NCBI GenBank assembly: GCA_009663005.1
Contig: VIGQ01001365.1
Location: 1-26,008 of the forward strand
Source: Actinidia chinensis
Lineage: Eukaryota > Streptophyta > Magnoliopsida > Ericales > Actinidiaceae
DNA length: 26,008 bases
Direction: 5' to 3'
This document shows positions 10,314 to 19,490 of the stretch, piece after piece. The notes below the pieces were generated by a model, which saw only the letters and a program-made list of their open reading frames with translations, was not told the DNA's origin and did no database searches. A program made the translations under genes and the position numbers. Position 1 is the stretch's first letter. Each line of letters starts with the position of its first letter.

Positions 10314-10678
10314 CTTTTGAGTGAGACTGATCGTGAGAGGAGAGGTAGAAGACCAGGCAGCAGGGGACGGTGAGAATCGGAATGGGTGAAGTCAAGTGGT
10401 TGCGGGGGTGTGTGGTTGGGTGCGGGTGTAGGGGTGGGGGGGCGATTTGTGGGGCTTCTTTGATTTGTAGTTGTCTTTCGCGGCGGCGGCGAGTGAAGAC
10501 GCTTGTCCTTCCGCTTCTGCTTCTCTCCGGTGAGCTTCTCTTCCTTGGCTCCCATACTCATGGATGTGGAGCTTTGAACTATTGAGCCGATAGACTGCCA
10601 TGCAGCTGAATGTGGAGAGAGAGAGGAGGAGAGTCGATTCAGCACAAGAGGGAGAGGAGAGCGAGAAGCTCCACGCAA
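10314..10678 (-). CDS. Candidate first exon with leader of a minus-strand gene; product unknown
   Basis: The minus strand begins with a CT-rich plant-type leader (about 10605-10670). Below it are three candidate starts: 10678, 10601 (context GCATGGC) and 10562 (ATGAGTATGGGAGCC). The frame from 10678 is open for 121 codons up to a good donor (AAAAG then GTAAAC, after 10314). It reads a Ser/Leu/Arg-rich N-terminus resembling an organelle transit peptide, then a Lys-rich stretch (KEEKLTGEKQKRKDKR), then a Pro/Thr-rich low-complexity tail. The frame from 10601 gives an alternative 69-residue peptide with SSLAAAAKDNYKSKKPHK. GC is far above the flanks. The first-exon reading is reasonable; the frame, start and product are unresolved. 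Confidence 0.4.
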
Positions 10679-10700
10679 AGTTGCGGTTGCTCGGTTTAAT
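10605..10700 (-). promoter_or_regulatory. CT-rich leader / transcription start zone, minus strand
   Basis: The minus strand reads repeated CTCTCC and CCTCTCTCTCTCC motifs (Y-patch-like), typical of plant 5' leaders. They lie immediately upstream of clustered ATG codons and at an abrupt change from AT-rich to GC-rich DNA. No clear TATA box was seen upstream; a weak TAATAATTATC lies near 10745-10755. Confidence 0.4.
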
Positions 10701-11245
10701 CAGAACTTTTTCTTAAAGCATAACCACAATAAGACACGAGATAATTATTACTATAGCTCTCTTTTCAATTGACATCTAAATGTTGGGTAAATGGATCCAT
10801 AGTATAAATTATATTGATGTTTTTATATGATTATTTTTATGTGGCTGTGAGAATTTATTATTCTATCAGTTACACATAACAACCATTAAAACAAGGGATT
10901 ATTTAGAAAATAATTCTAAAATTTTAAATGAATTTAAGTCCTCCAACAATTGATCGTACGCCATACTCAAAATTAAAACGCGCTACAATGTTTTATATTT
11001 TTTTCCCTTTTAATTGATTCCAACTCAGAATTTTGCATGGGCCTCTTGCATTTTGAAATAGTTTTTAAAATTAAGGTGTTATTGATAAAACTAAGTGATG
11101 AATATTTAATTAAAATATTGTTCTAGTAAAAAATAATGTGTGAAGGAAACTGACTGAACATTCCAAAAATTAAATTCTAAAATAATCCTACGTTAACAAA
11201 AGCTCTTTTTTTAAGAGTATCTTTAATTTTATAAAAGAATTCTTA
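10700..11245. other. AT-rich stretch upstream of the candidate minus-strand gene
   Basis: Likely promoter-proximal and intergenic DNA. No gene, and no repeat beyond short A/T runs, was seen. Confidence 0.5.
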
Positions 11246-11740
11246 TGGTGGCTTGTGGTAATGTGGTAGTTATGTGGTAAAGGCAAGCGGTTTATGATGT
11301 TATGTAATCATGATGGTAGTGGGTAGGAGTAAAGTAATGTGATTGTTGTGAGGTTGAGGAGGGTGATTGTGGTTAGAGGTATAGAGATGGTGAAATGAAT
11401 AATAAAGGGGAGGATAATGGTAGTGGTGGTGAGATTGGCAGTAAATAAATGATTTTTGGTCAGTAGTGGTTGGAGGGTGGGTTGGTGGTCGATTATTAGG
11501 TGGTGGTAGAAGAGTAAAGATCGGAGCAGCAATGATATTTGTAGTGGAGGGATTGTATGAGTGGTGAGGCGGAGCATGATGTAACAATAAATATATATAT
11601 CGATATAAGGGGGTGAAGTGGAGATGGGTGGTGGTGGAGGGATGGTTGTGCTCGTAGTTGTAGTAGTAGATTTTGGGTACAGTGGAGGGGGAGGTGGTTG
11701 TGGTGGAGGGTAAGAGGTGTGGTGGTGGGATGGTAGCGAC
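11246..11740. repeat. C-depleted GGTGG/GTGGT-rich degenerate repeat tract
   Basis: Across about 500 bp the plus strand is almost devoid of C and rich in GTGG, GGAGG and GTAGTGG motifs. The minus strand is therefore open in all three frames (His/Pro/Thr/Tyr-rich; the longest is 154 codons at 11300-11764). The simultaneous openness of every frame shows this is compositional, not coding. It resembles a decayed (GGT)n-type microsatellite. A decayed proline-rich cell-wall protein gene is less likely, as no SPPP or other regular motif is visible. Confidence 0.75.
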
Positions 11741-11764
11741 GAATGAATTTATATTTGTTTGCAA

Positions 11765-11954
11765 CTTCCAATGCCCTATATAAATATATTTACAAATTCA
11801 ATCAGATTAAAATATCTATCTTCTTACTTAAAAAGGTTAAAAAATAGTTTATCATTTTAAGAGGGCCTTAAAATATGTAAGTTGCAGATAGTATTATTAA
11901 ATAATTCAAATTCAATTAATACATTAGTTTTAAGTCCTTAATTAGAGTTGCGTC
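11765..11954. other. AT-rich noncoding stretch
   Basis: Nothing recognised. Confidence 0.5.
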
Positions 11955-12145
11955 CTAACCCGCCCACCTTCTCGTTATCGTGAGGTATGCCATAAGCTCG
12001 GGCTGGGGAAGCGCTCCAGAGCACCGAAGAAAAGAGGATGGGATTCATTCAACTTTGCATCCCTGTTAGCACTACAAAAAGCTCCGGTCTTAACGCCCTA
12101 CTACTGCGTGCAGGCCTTTCCTCGGGTTTTGTCCGTAGAGTCGGT
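11955..12145. other. GC-rich island, possible organelle-derived insertion
   Basis: Within very AT-rich DNA these roughly 190 bases are close to 50% GC, with sharp edges. They contain unique-looking phrases such as 'agctcgggctggggaagcgc' and 'cttaacgccctactactgcg'. The texture resembles plant mitochondrial or plastid spacer sequence. I cannot identify the source, and a fragment of an unrelated mobile element is equally possible. The minus frame reading ESHPLFFGALERFPSPSLWH is open only briefly. Confidence 0.25.
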
Positions 12146-12803
12146 TAAAGACGTATGAATTATCAAATGGAGGATATCCCAATTTTATGTATGGCTTTTT
12201 TTGTTTTGGCTCCCGGTTTAAATTCATTTTTTTTATTGACATTTTTTTTTGTGTTGGTTAATTTTTTGTTTTTTGCATTTTGTCTACAGTAAAATTAAAA
12301 AATGACAAAAAGAAGAAAATAGACCAATTTAAATTAAAAAAAATTGATCATATTGGGTTTTTTCAGTGATTTTTTTTAAACTTTGGTTGATGAATCTTAG
12401 AAAAAACAAATCAAAATAGTTAAAAAAAAATTAAAAATTAACCAACAATCGGAAACAAAATGGAAATTGAGGACAACTAAAAAGGAAGAAAAAATCACAG
12501 ACTCCTAAGGCACTTGGAAAATTGTGAAGGATCATGATTGGTTTACGTATAAATCATTCCTTTTGGACTTCTAGATTTTATTTTTGTAAATTTCGCATAT
12601 TCACAAAATTCACACATTTCACCGACCATCCCTTTAGGTTACTACTGACAAATATAATCACTTCTATTATAATTTTTTAAAATCGCCCCAATTCTTTTTA
12701 TTTTAAAAATATTATCAAGAATTTTCTTACCCTTAATTTATTAATAATCTTAACCTTATCCGATTACTAACATAAAATCTTAACTACCCTTTTTTACAAA
12801 TAA
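12146..12803. other. AT-rich noncoding stretch with an imperfect inverted repeat
   Basis: Around 12254-12275 ('gttggttaattttttg') and 12428-12450 ('aaaaattaaccaacaa') there is an imperfect inverted repeat about 190 bp across. In such A/T-rich DNA it is weak evidence for a MITE. Confidence 0.35.
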
Positions 12804-12945
12804 TCTAGAAGTGGTCTTGATTTATTTTTAAAAAAAAATTAAAGGATAAAAATGGGATAGTTTAAAAAATAATATTTTTAAATAAATCTTAGACTCACTT
12901 CTTCTAATTTTATTTTTTCTATTAAGCTTTCTTCCCACTTCTAGA
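12804..12945. mobile_element. Short foldback element (MITE-like), 142 bp
   Basis: Terminal inverted repeats TCTAGAAGTGG (12804-12814) and CCACTTCTAGA (12935-12945) match perfectly over 11 bp and enclose AT-rich DNA. No clear target-site duplication was seen, so the superfamily cannot be set and chance is not excluded. Confidence 0.45.
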
Positions 12946-13589
12946 CTTTAATTCACTGTTAACTTTGATTACAATGTGCCTCAAGATCAATTAAAAGTAC
13001 AACGATAACAGTTATTTGATGACCCTAGATGAAGATAAGGCTCTCATTCTTGTTTCGAGATTTCAAATTTATTTTTTAAAATAGGTCTTTATTAAAATAA
13101 TACTATTAATGATAACTTTCATTCATGATACCCAAAACTACCTTTGGTTAGGTTTGTGGAGAGGCAAAATTCAATCAAATCTTAATTTCTATTTTTTTTG
13201 TGCGTGGGCGGCGTGGTTTTGCGTGCCCATATAAATTACTCTTCCTTCCTTTGATTGCCACGTAAAAGGGCTGGTAACCCTAAACCTAACCCCAATTCTT
13301 TGGGCCTTGTCGTGGGCTCTGTTTTGAGGCACATACAAACAATTGAAAGAACACGTCTAGTGAAGTCTACTTAAACAGAGGAAGCAAGGAAAGAATAGAT
13401 TACGTTCCATTTCAAATAAAGATAACAAATTATTCAAAAAATAATATTGAGAAATAGTCTGAACCTTCCTACCAACTAGTTTTGAAAAACTATACAAATT
13501 TGATTCTAACAATTAGGCAAATCAAGGAACTATCTAAAATAAAATATAAAATAGTAAAAAACACGACTTAAGAAACCGAACACCGAAAT

Positions 13590-14250
13590 TAATGGGTTAG
13601 AGTTTTGGACTATTTTGTCACGAAATCCTAATGACACATTGGAACAAACCACATGCTAACGGGGAGTGGTTGAGTTGAACCCGCTAAATCCAATAAACCG
13701 ACTACCAACCCGTTTAATAATTATGGGTAGACTCATTAACAGGAACCCTTCACTTAACTAACGGACCTGGTATGTACCCTACTTCTCTATGTATAATTAT
13801 AATATGTTTAATTAAAATATTAATATATAATACTATGGATGTGTTTAATTTTTGATTATTAAAATTGGAGTTGTCTTGTTTGGAGATTGAACTCTAAATA
13901 TTTGTTTCTATCTAAGACACGGACTGTTACTGATATTGCTATTTGTAACTTTATAGATTGATTTGTAACACAAGTTAATATGCAGTAATTTAAAATTTTT
14001 AGCTGGTATTGATCATTTGTGAAAATAAAATTATTTTACTGTAATGAAGAAATATATTGTGCTGGGTATAATCGGGTTAAAAACTGTGTCATATCAGTTG
14101 ACGCATTATTAGCATCGGGGTAGGGTTGAAATATATAACATTTTGAAGTTAAGCCACTCAAATTAGGATCAGACATTTCTACACTAATCGATTAGACAAC
14201 GACTTGTCACCGATACGATACGACCTACACAATGCTCACCTCTATTTTTA
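13590..14250. repeat. Degenerate 'aacccg/gataacg'-type dispersed repeat, two flanking parts
   Basis: 13640-13790 has the phrases 'tgaacccgctaaatcca', 'ccaacccgtttaataattat' and 'gggtagactcattaac'. 14085-14250 has 'cgattagacaacgacttgtc', 'accgatacgatacgaccta' and 'caatgctcacctctattttt'. Both resemble a dispersed plant repeat whose ends spell combinations of 'acccgttaa' and 'cgatacgac' and finish with 'acctctattt'. The AT-rich middle has no recognisable content. This is assigned from texture only; element ends and target duplication were not located. Confidence 0.3.
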
Positions 14251-14723
14251 CGTACTACGTTTGTTTAATTGAAGAAAAAATAAACTATATTTCTATTCTT
14301 TGAGATTTCAATGCTTGAAAACGAAAAGAATAAGAATGTAATCTTTTGTGAATTTTACATTATGCGTTGAACATAAACCAGTCAAGAGTTTTCATTTATA
14401 GTTTCCTTTATCTTTACTTTTATGCATGGTTAGGCCTTTCCTTTGTTTTTTTTTTCCGACTTGGTCCACTGATTTTAATCACCAAGCCATTAGTCTTAAT
14501 CATCAAATATATGGTTTCATTCCTTAGATTTGTTGGTCAGTTTTGATTCCAGTAAATACAAAACTAATTAAATTCGTTTCGGTATTTTTTTTCCCTATAA
14601 CCCATTTAACCAGGCGAAAGTCCAAACTAGGTTTAGTGAGGAAATTGTCAAACTTGGTTTAGCGGATTAAAATTGTAGATTTATGACAATTATTAATTTT
14701 TTTTGGGATAAAATTGTCAGAAC
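14251..14723. other. AT-rich noncoding stretch
   Basis: Nothing supported. Confidence 0.5.
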
Positions 14724-14726
14724 TTA

Positions 14727-14984
14727 GGCTCTGTTTGGGTAATGCTTAAAAAGCCAAGTTTTTTTAAGCTTGCTATCAAAAATGCCAAGATTTTTTTTGC
14801 GTTTTTGCTTTTGTTTGTGGCTTTACTTTTTAGTTAAAATTAATAAAAAACAAATAGAAAAGCAAAAAAGCCAACCGTCTGGTGTTTTTTTTGTTGTTGC
14901 TTTTTGCTTATTTTAAGCAAAAAAATCAAAAAAAAAATCAAAAAAAAAAAAAATAATAAAAAAAAAACTGTGCCAACCGTAGCC
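14727..14984. mobile_element. Tourist-like (PIF/Harbinger) MITE, copy A, 258 bp
   Basis: The left end GGCTCTGTTTGG and the inverted right end (GGCTACGGTTGG on the minus strand) form matching termini. Directly outside are TTA (14724-14726) and TTA (14985-14987), the 3 bp target duplication typical of PIF/Harbinger insertions. The interior is T-rich then A-rich (self-complementary, foldback-prone), with repeated 'tgcttaaaaa' and 'aagcaaaaa' words shared with copies at 16541 and 16867. It encodes no transposase, so it would depend on an element elsewhere. Confidence 0.8.
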
Positions 14985-14987
14985 TTA

Positions 14988-15700
14988 GGTTTCAATGGAA
15001 TCAAAATTTTAATTTTTTTGTTCAAAACGGGATCAAATTCTAGAATTTAGGAAAATTATTAATTTTTATTCTGGGTCAGAATTGTATTTATCTCAATTCT
15101 CATGGAATAGTCGTGTAATTTTTTTTTGGGGTCGACTCCCCGTTATCCAAGTAGGCCCATCCTCGAGTCAACCCAATTATTTTACATCCCCCTAGCCCTA
15201 GATATTATTATACTTCTAAAGACCAATGTTCTCGATTTTTAGAGAAAATAAAAAAAAGTAAAAAAGTAAAATTAACAACCCGGATTTGGACGAGAAATGA
15301 TAAGAAATAAGGAGAAACTAAATTATTTTCTTGTTTATATTATAAATTCCTAAAAAATATGAGAAATTATGAAAAATAGAAGTTCCTTACTAACCGCTTT
15401 TATCTGTAGCTGAAAAATGTGAGATATTTTGAGAAATAATAAGAACAAAAATGCTTTGGTGTTTAATGATTAATAATATGACGATCCTTTCATCACAATA
15501 CATAAAAATAAAAATAACGCCCTTTATATTCCCATTTCACATGATTATTTTTTTTACCGCTCCAGGCATCAAAGTGAAAAAAAACCAAAATCATTTCATA
15601 ACAGAAACCGGTCAGAGCATATAAATCAATTCAATCCCCACACTTTCTTATGTTCTCTCTCCACCAGGACTAATCTTTTTATAAATAATGATTGATAGAC
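14988..15700. other. AT-rich noncoding stretch
   Basis: No gene or element recognised. Confidence 0.5.
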
Positions 15701-15836
15701 TTTAAAAGTGGGTGTACAAGACACATTTATTTTTATAAAAAATGAAGATCCGCTCTAATAGAATTTTAAAAAAAAGCTAAAAGGCGTTCCTACTTATATT
15801 GTGAGAGGACAACATAAGTACACACCCACTTTTAAA
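15701..15836. mobile_element. Short foldback element, 136 bp
   Basis: The left arm TTTAAAAGTGGGTGTAC (15701-15717) is the inverse of the right arm GTACACACCCACTTTTAAA (15818-15836), with a 2 bp GT insertion in the right arm. The spacer is AT-rich. No target duplication is visible, and the family is unassigned. The arms are GC-richer and more conserved than expected by chance in this DNA. Confidence 0.55.
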
Positions 15837-16540
15837 TGTGTACAATCACTTCACGTGAATTTTTATCAAACTCTCTTCTCTGCCTCTCAAAAAAATTGCC
15901 ATAGCTTTAGCTTCATCCTCAACCTCCTCTCTTGCAGCGAAACCACAAATCTCCAAACCCACTTCGAAAAGCAATCAATCTCCGACAAAATGCTTTCAAT
16001 CAACATCAACTTGATGCGACTGAACCCTACAAATCTTCAAGCCACTTCGTAAATCATTCGAAATTTCCCATAAAATGGATCGATCAACATCATAAACCCA
16101 CAATTCAACAACAGCAGCTTCAAAAATCGACCACTCTGTTTTCTGATTCATCGAGCGTCTTCTTTCTGGTCTCATCTCCATATTCGCACAATCCAAATTC
16201 CTTCAATCTCTCAACCTCCCTGGCGAGTTTTTCCGGCGATCTCCGCCTCCATCTCTAGCCCCCTTTTCGATTTTTGCTCTTGCAGCTTATAGTCAAATCA
16301 CTCGCTTTTTGAAATCATCTTGGTGGTCTGGAATAATCGAGAGTGTTGGATTTATTTGAACATTAATTTTGAAAACTACATAATTGAGCCCTGGATGGGA
16401 GAGAGTGAATGGCATTACAGTTGAAACTGATTATTGTTGAGAGAGGAGGATACGTAGGAGTAGACCCGAGAATTTGGGATGGTCACGGTGGTGTGAAACA
16501 GAGTGGACAATCGAATCGAAGCCTGTTTCATTATCCAATA
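15837..16540. other. Gene-poor stretch with moderate GC, transcript-like texture on the minus strand
   Basis: Open frames at 15932-16258 (plus) and 15996-16196 (minus) lie here. Neither has splice context or a recognised domain. The minus strand, with words such as 'ggcggagatcgccgga', resembles the leader region of a plant transcript or transposon. Function unknown. Confidence 0.35.
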
Positions 16541-16720
16541 GGTCTTGTTTGGTAAAGTTTAAAAGGTCAAGTTTTTTTTAAGTTTATTATTAAAAAAATT
16601 TAAAATTTTTACTTTTTAATTAATTTTTTTATCTTTTCTTTAGCTACCAATAACAAACAACAAAAAAATAACTATGACATTTTTTTGTTTGATAAGCTTA
16701 CAAAAAGTTAGCTAAAAATC
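16541..16720. mobile_element. Tourist-like MITE, copy B (right end unclear)
   Basis: Begins GGTCTTGTTTGGTAAAG, followed by 'aaaaggtcaagttttttttaag', close to copies A and C. The interior has the same T-rich then A-rich layout, with 'gataagcttacaaaaagt' near the presumed right arm. I could not find a matching right terminus or target duplication, so the copy is probably truncated or decayed. Confidence 0.5.
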
Positions 16721-16866
16721 TCAACTAAGTATAATAGATATAAATGATTATTCATTAAAATTGACTCAAAACTAATAAAAAATGCTCAAATAGTACCGAT
16801 ACATGGTCCAAAAATGTATGTGATGTAAATTCCTTGCTCCCATTAAATAATTTTGAATTATACTAC

Positions 16867-17086
16867 GGCTCTGTTGATAATGCTTAAAAATCAAGTTTTT
16901 TTTAAGCTTCTTATCAAAAAGGCCATAAATTTTTATTTTTTTTAATTTTGTGGTTTTACTTTAGCTAAAACTAAGCAAAAAAAGCAAAAATAAAAAAATA
17001 AAAAAGCCAACTTTGATTGACTTTTTTTATTTATTTTAAGCCAAAAGGTCAAAAAAAACTAAAAAAAGCTAGTACAAAACGGAGCC
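16867..17086. mobile_element. Tourist-like MITE, copy C, 220 bp
   Basis: Ends are GGCTCTGTTGAT on the left and, read inverted, GGCTCCGTTTTG on the right. They are flanked by TAC (16864-16866) and TAC (17087-17089), a 3 bp target duplication. The 'aatgcttaaaaatcaag' and 'aagcttcttatcaaaaa' segments match copy A. The TAC target is not the preferred TTA/TAA of the superfamily, which is the only weak point. Confidence 0.75.
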
Positions 17087-17303
17087 TACATGTCTTGGTT
17101 TTTGAGCATTTTTTATTTGAGTACATGGCTTGAGTGGGCTATGTACTCGAAAGAAATAATTACAATCTTGAAATATACGAATTTTAAGATCCAACTGTAT
17201 AATTGAGAGCACACTTTTTTGGGGTGCAAATCAAAAAGTATCCATAATAAAATTGTGTGCATGTAAAAAGTAGTTAAATTCTGAGCACCAACTGTATTTA
17301 GAA

Positions 17304-17420
17304 TATGCAAGTGGAGTTCGCCTCCCTGGTGAGGACTTACACTCTCATGCACCAAGTTCCGAGTCCGAACTTGGACAATCCCTCCCCCTTATATTCTAAG
17401 ATTTCCATAACTTAAAAAAA
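17304..17420 (+). mobile_element. tRNA-like head of a possible SINE
   Basis: TATGCAAGTGG (17304-17314) resembles a polymerase III A box. GTTCCGAGTCC (17356-17366) resembles the B box, and the 41 bp spacing is normal for tRNA-like promoters. The 'gcctccctggtgagg' between them is typical of tRNA-derived plant SINE heads. An A-rich end follows at about 17412-17420. No cloverleaf is complete, so this is not a functional tRNA. A precise 3' end and target duplication were not found. Confidence 0.4.
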
Positions 17421-17591
17421 CAAATTGCTTTCGAATATCAAATACTTTGTTTTTAGTATCAACCGTTGCATTCATCCATGAAGTTTTAAAAATTTATATT
17501 GTAATGTGCAGATTCCAAATATTAGGCCTAACCCATTTTTTTTGGTCTCCCAAACGCCCATAGATATTAAACTTGCGTAATTTTTTTTATT

Positions 17592-17810
17592 TTGAACATA
17601 GCAGATGCCAGTGAATGGATGGGTTTGAAGCACAAGGATAATAAAGCTAGGATGAGAGATATTATGGGGTCCATATACCCATCAAAGCTGACTGAATCAC
17701 ATAAGATGAGGAGAGAAAAAGCAAATAAGATGATGCAGTCGGGCCTGGACTTCCATTTACCTAACCACTCAATAGAGAACACTTTTGAAAGCCATCCGTC
17801 CATACATTAG
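17592..17810 (+). pseudogene. Last-exon-like coding fragment; family not recognised
   Basis: After a T-rich tract and an acceptor-like ATAGCAG ending at 17604, the plus strand reads a convincing protein sequence. It includes DASEWMGLKHKDNKARMRDI, then SKLTESHKMRREKANKMM and SGLDFHLPNHS, and ends at TAG at 17808-17810. It is rich in Lys, Arg, Met and Glu, unlike the Phe/Leu/Ser-rich chance frames elsewhere. The following sequence looks like a 3' untranslated region. Upstream DNA holds a MITE and a SINE head rather than exons, so this may be an isolated duplicated last exon. It could also be the end of a gene whose other exons lie beyond long introns. I do not recognise the family. Confidence 0.4.
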
Positions 17811-18940
17811 CAGCTAGTCAACTTGACAACCATCTCCTGTATGTGGGCATTAATGTATTTGTAACAAACAGTTAAAAGGCAAAAATGGTATGGCTCCCAT
17901 ATATTTGGACATAGAAGATTTGGATTCTACACTGATATTGGAATAGAATTTGATTTTAATATTTTTTGTCACCTTATAGAAATATTGTTAGGAATACTGC
18001 ATTTTGTACAATGCATACTCATATGTGATGGGAACTTTGTATTTGTGGGCACCATCACATATGAAGTCTGTACTGTCAATGAATCGCACAAAATACGTTC
18101 TCCTTTGTTTTTTTGTTATAAAAAACATTATTAGGTTTTAATAATTCATTCTATATTCAGCTAGTGTTCTAGAATATAAATATATATTCAATTCTTTTCT
18201 TTGGTATTTAGATATAATTATTAAGAAAATCGAGAAGGTCGTGTATCTTGGGCTGAAATTAAGAATTTGGTCAGAGAAAATAAAAAGAAAAAAAAGTTAA
18301 AATTTGAAAGGGTCATATTTAATCATTATTCTTTTTCCTGTTTATTTCTTTTTGAACCAATCCTGTCACTAAATTTTTAATCCAAACACATTAAAAAGAA
18401 ATGTACCCCTAAATGTGAGAATTCTTAAAAAATATTAGTTAATCTTTGATCTTAGCTAAGAGTGAGCTCACAACTGATCACTTATAATATATACTTATTC
18501 ATTGATAAACTTTAAAAAACAACGGTCCTAAATTTAATTCTTGGGACATCAATCGATTCTGTTTCAATTATCATTTTGATTCCTTAAAATGTGTGTTCAG
18601 AATTTCACATCCTTCTATCTTTTTCTATCTTTTTTTGTTCAAAACGATAAAAAAAAATTCCATAGAAAATATTCCTTTAAAAGGGGAAAAGCAATTGCAT
18701 AAATGAGATGCATTAATGAAATATTTTACTCTTTTACCCAGCTAAATTTCATAACTGCCCAATGCATTAACCAAATAATGAAATTGTGAAAAATTTTCAC
18801 TTTGAAATATTTTTAGAGTCCAGTTTTTAAGAAACACAATTGATAGATGATAAATCAAGTAATGTAACATTATGTCATGTACTTCTTGCTGAAATTGAAT
18901 CTCATCTTAATCTTTTTTTCTAAATCTCCCTCAAAGTAGT
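17811..18940. other. AT-rich noncoding stretch
   Basis: No gene. The only distinct structure is the hairpin at 18019-18064, listed separately. Confidence 0.5.
18019..18064. other. Perfect 13 bp hairpin with 20 nt loop
   Basis: TCATATGTGATGG (18019-18031) pairs with CCATCACATATGA (18052-18064). The stem is too short for a plant miRNA precursor. It could be a foldback remnant or a transcript terminus structure. Confidence 0.6.
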
Positions 18941-19490
18941 GACTAAGAAACCGGGTGGGTTAGGGCATGGTCTACTACCCTAGACCCTACACCCGCTAAA
19001 GAAACCCGCCCAGTGGGGGGGGGGGGGGGCGGGCTAGAAACAGAAAAGAAAAAAGAAAGATAATAAGATGACAATAAAGAGTCTCAGACCCCGACTCTAC
19101 TTGCTTTACCCATTTACTCTCTAACCGTTTTTTTTGCTTTCTACCTATTATATATTTTATATTTTCAAGTTCTGTATAATCTATTAGAACATTTTGCAAA
19201 TGTTGTTCATACAAAAACACATACTAAAAAAAAAACTTTATTTAAAGAAAACCAAGCAAATAATAATTAAATTAATAAAATGATAACTGAAAAGACATTT
19301 TTATAATCTTTAGTATAATCGAGTTTAGTGTAAAACCCCTAAACCAAACCCTACCCAAATTGTAATGGGTTAGATGGTTTCAAATCCAAATTCAATAAAC
19401 CCATTCCTTCCCTCCCAAAACCAACCTAGAAGTCGGTCGGGATAAGCAAGTACCTGCCGATTTGTAATTTTTGGCACATCCCTACCTCCG
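18940..19490. repeat. Degenerate 'gggcggg/cccgccc' dispersed repeat with a G15 run
   Basis: The phrases 'aaaccgggtgggttaggg', 'accctagaccctacaccc' and 'gaaacccgccca' precede a run of 15 G (19015-19029) followed by 'cgggctag'. After an AT-rich middle come 'aaccaaaccctaccca', 'aataaacccattccttccc' and 'gtcggtcggg'. This alternation of G-rich and C-rich blocks matches the texture of a dispersed plant repeat, but the termini were not found. The G run is a likely slippage or assembly-error site. Confidence 0.35.

Noticed and set aside
11300..11764. 154-codon minus-strand open frame, His/Pro/Thr/Tyr-rich
   Set aside because: All three minus frames are open across the same tract because the plus strand lacks C; there is no regular motif, splice context or start signal.
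17304..17380. Functional tRNA gene
   Set aside because: A and B boxes are present, but I could not form an acceptor stem or full cloverleaf; a SINE head fits better.
18019..18064. miRNA precursor
   Set aside because: The 13 bp stem is too short for a 21-nt duplex.
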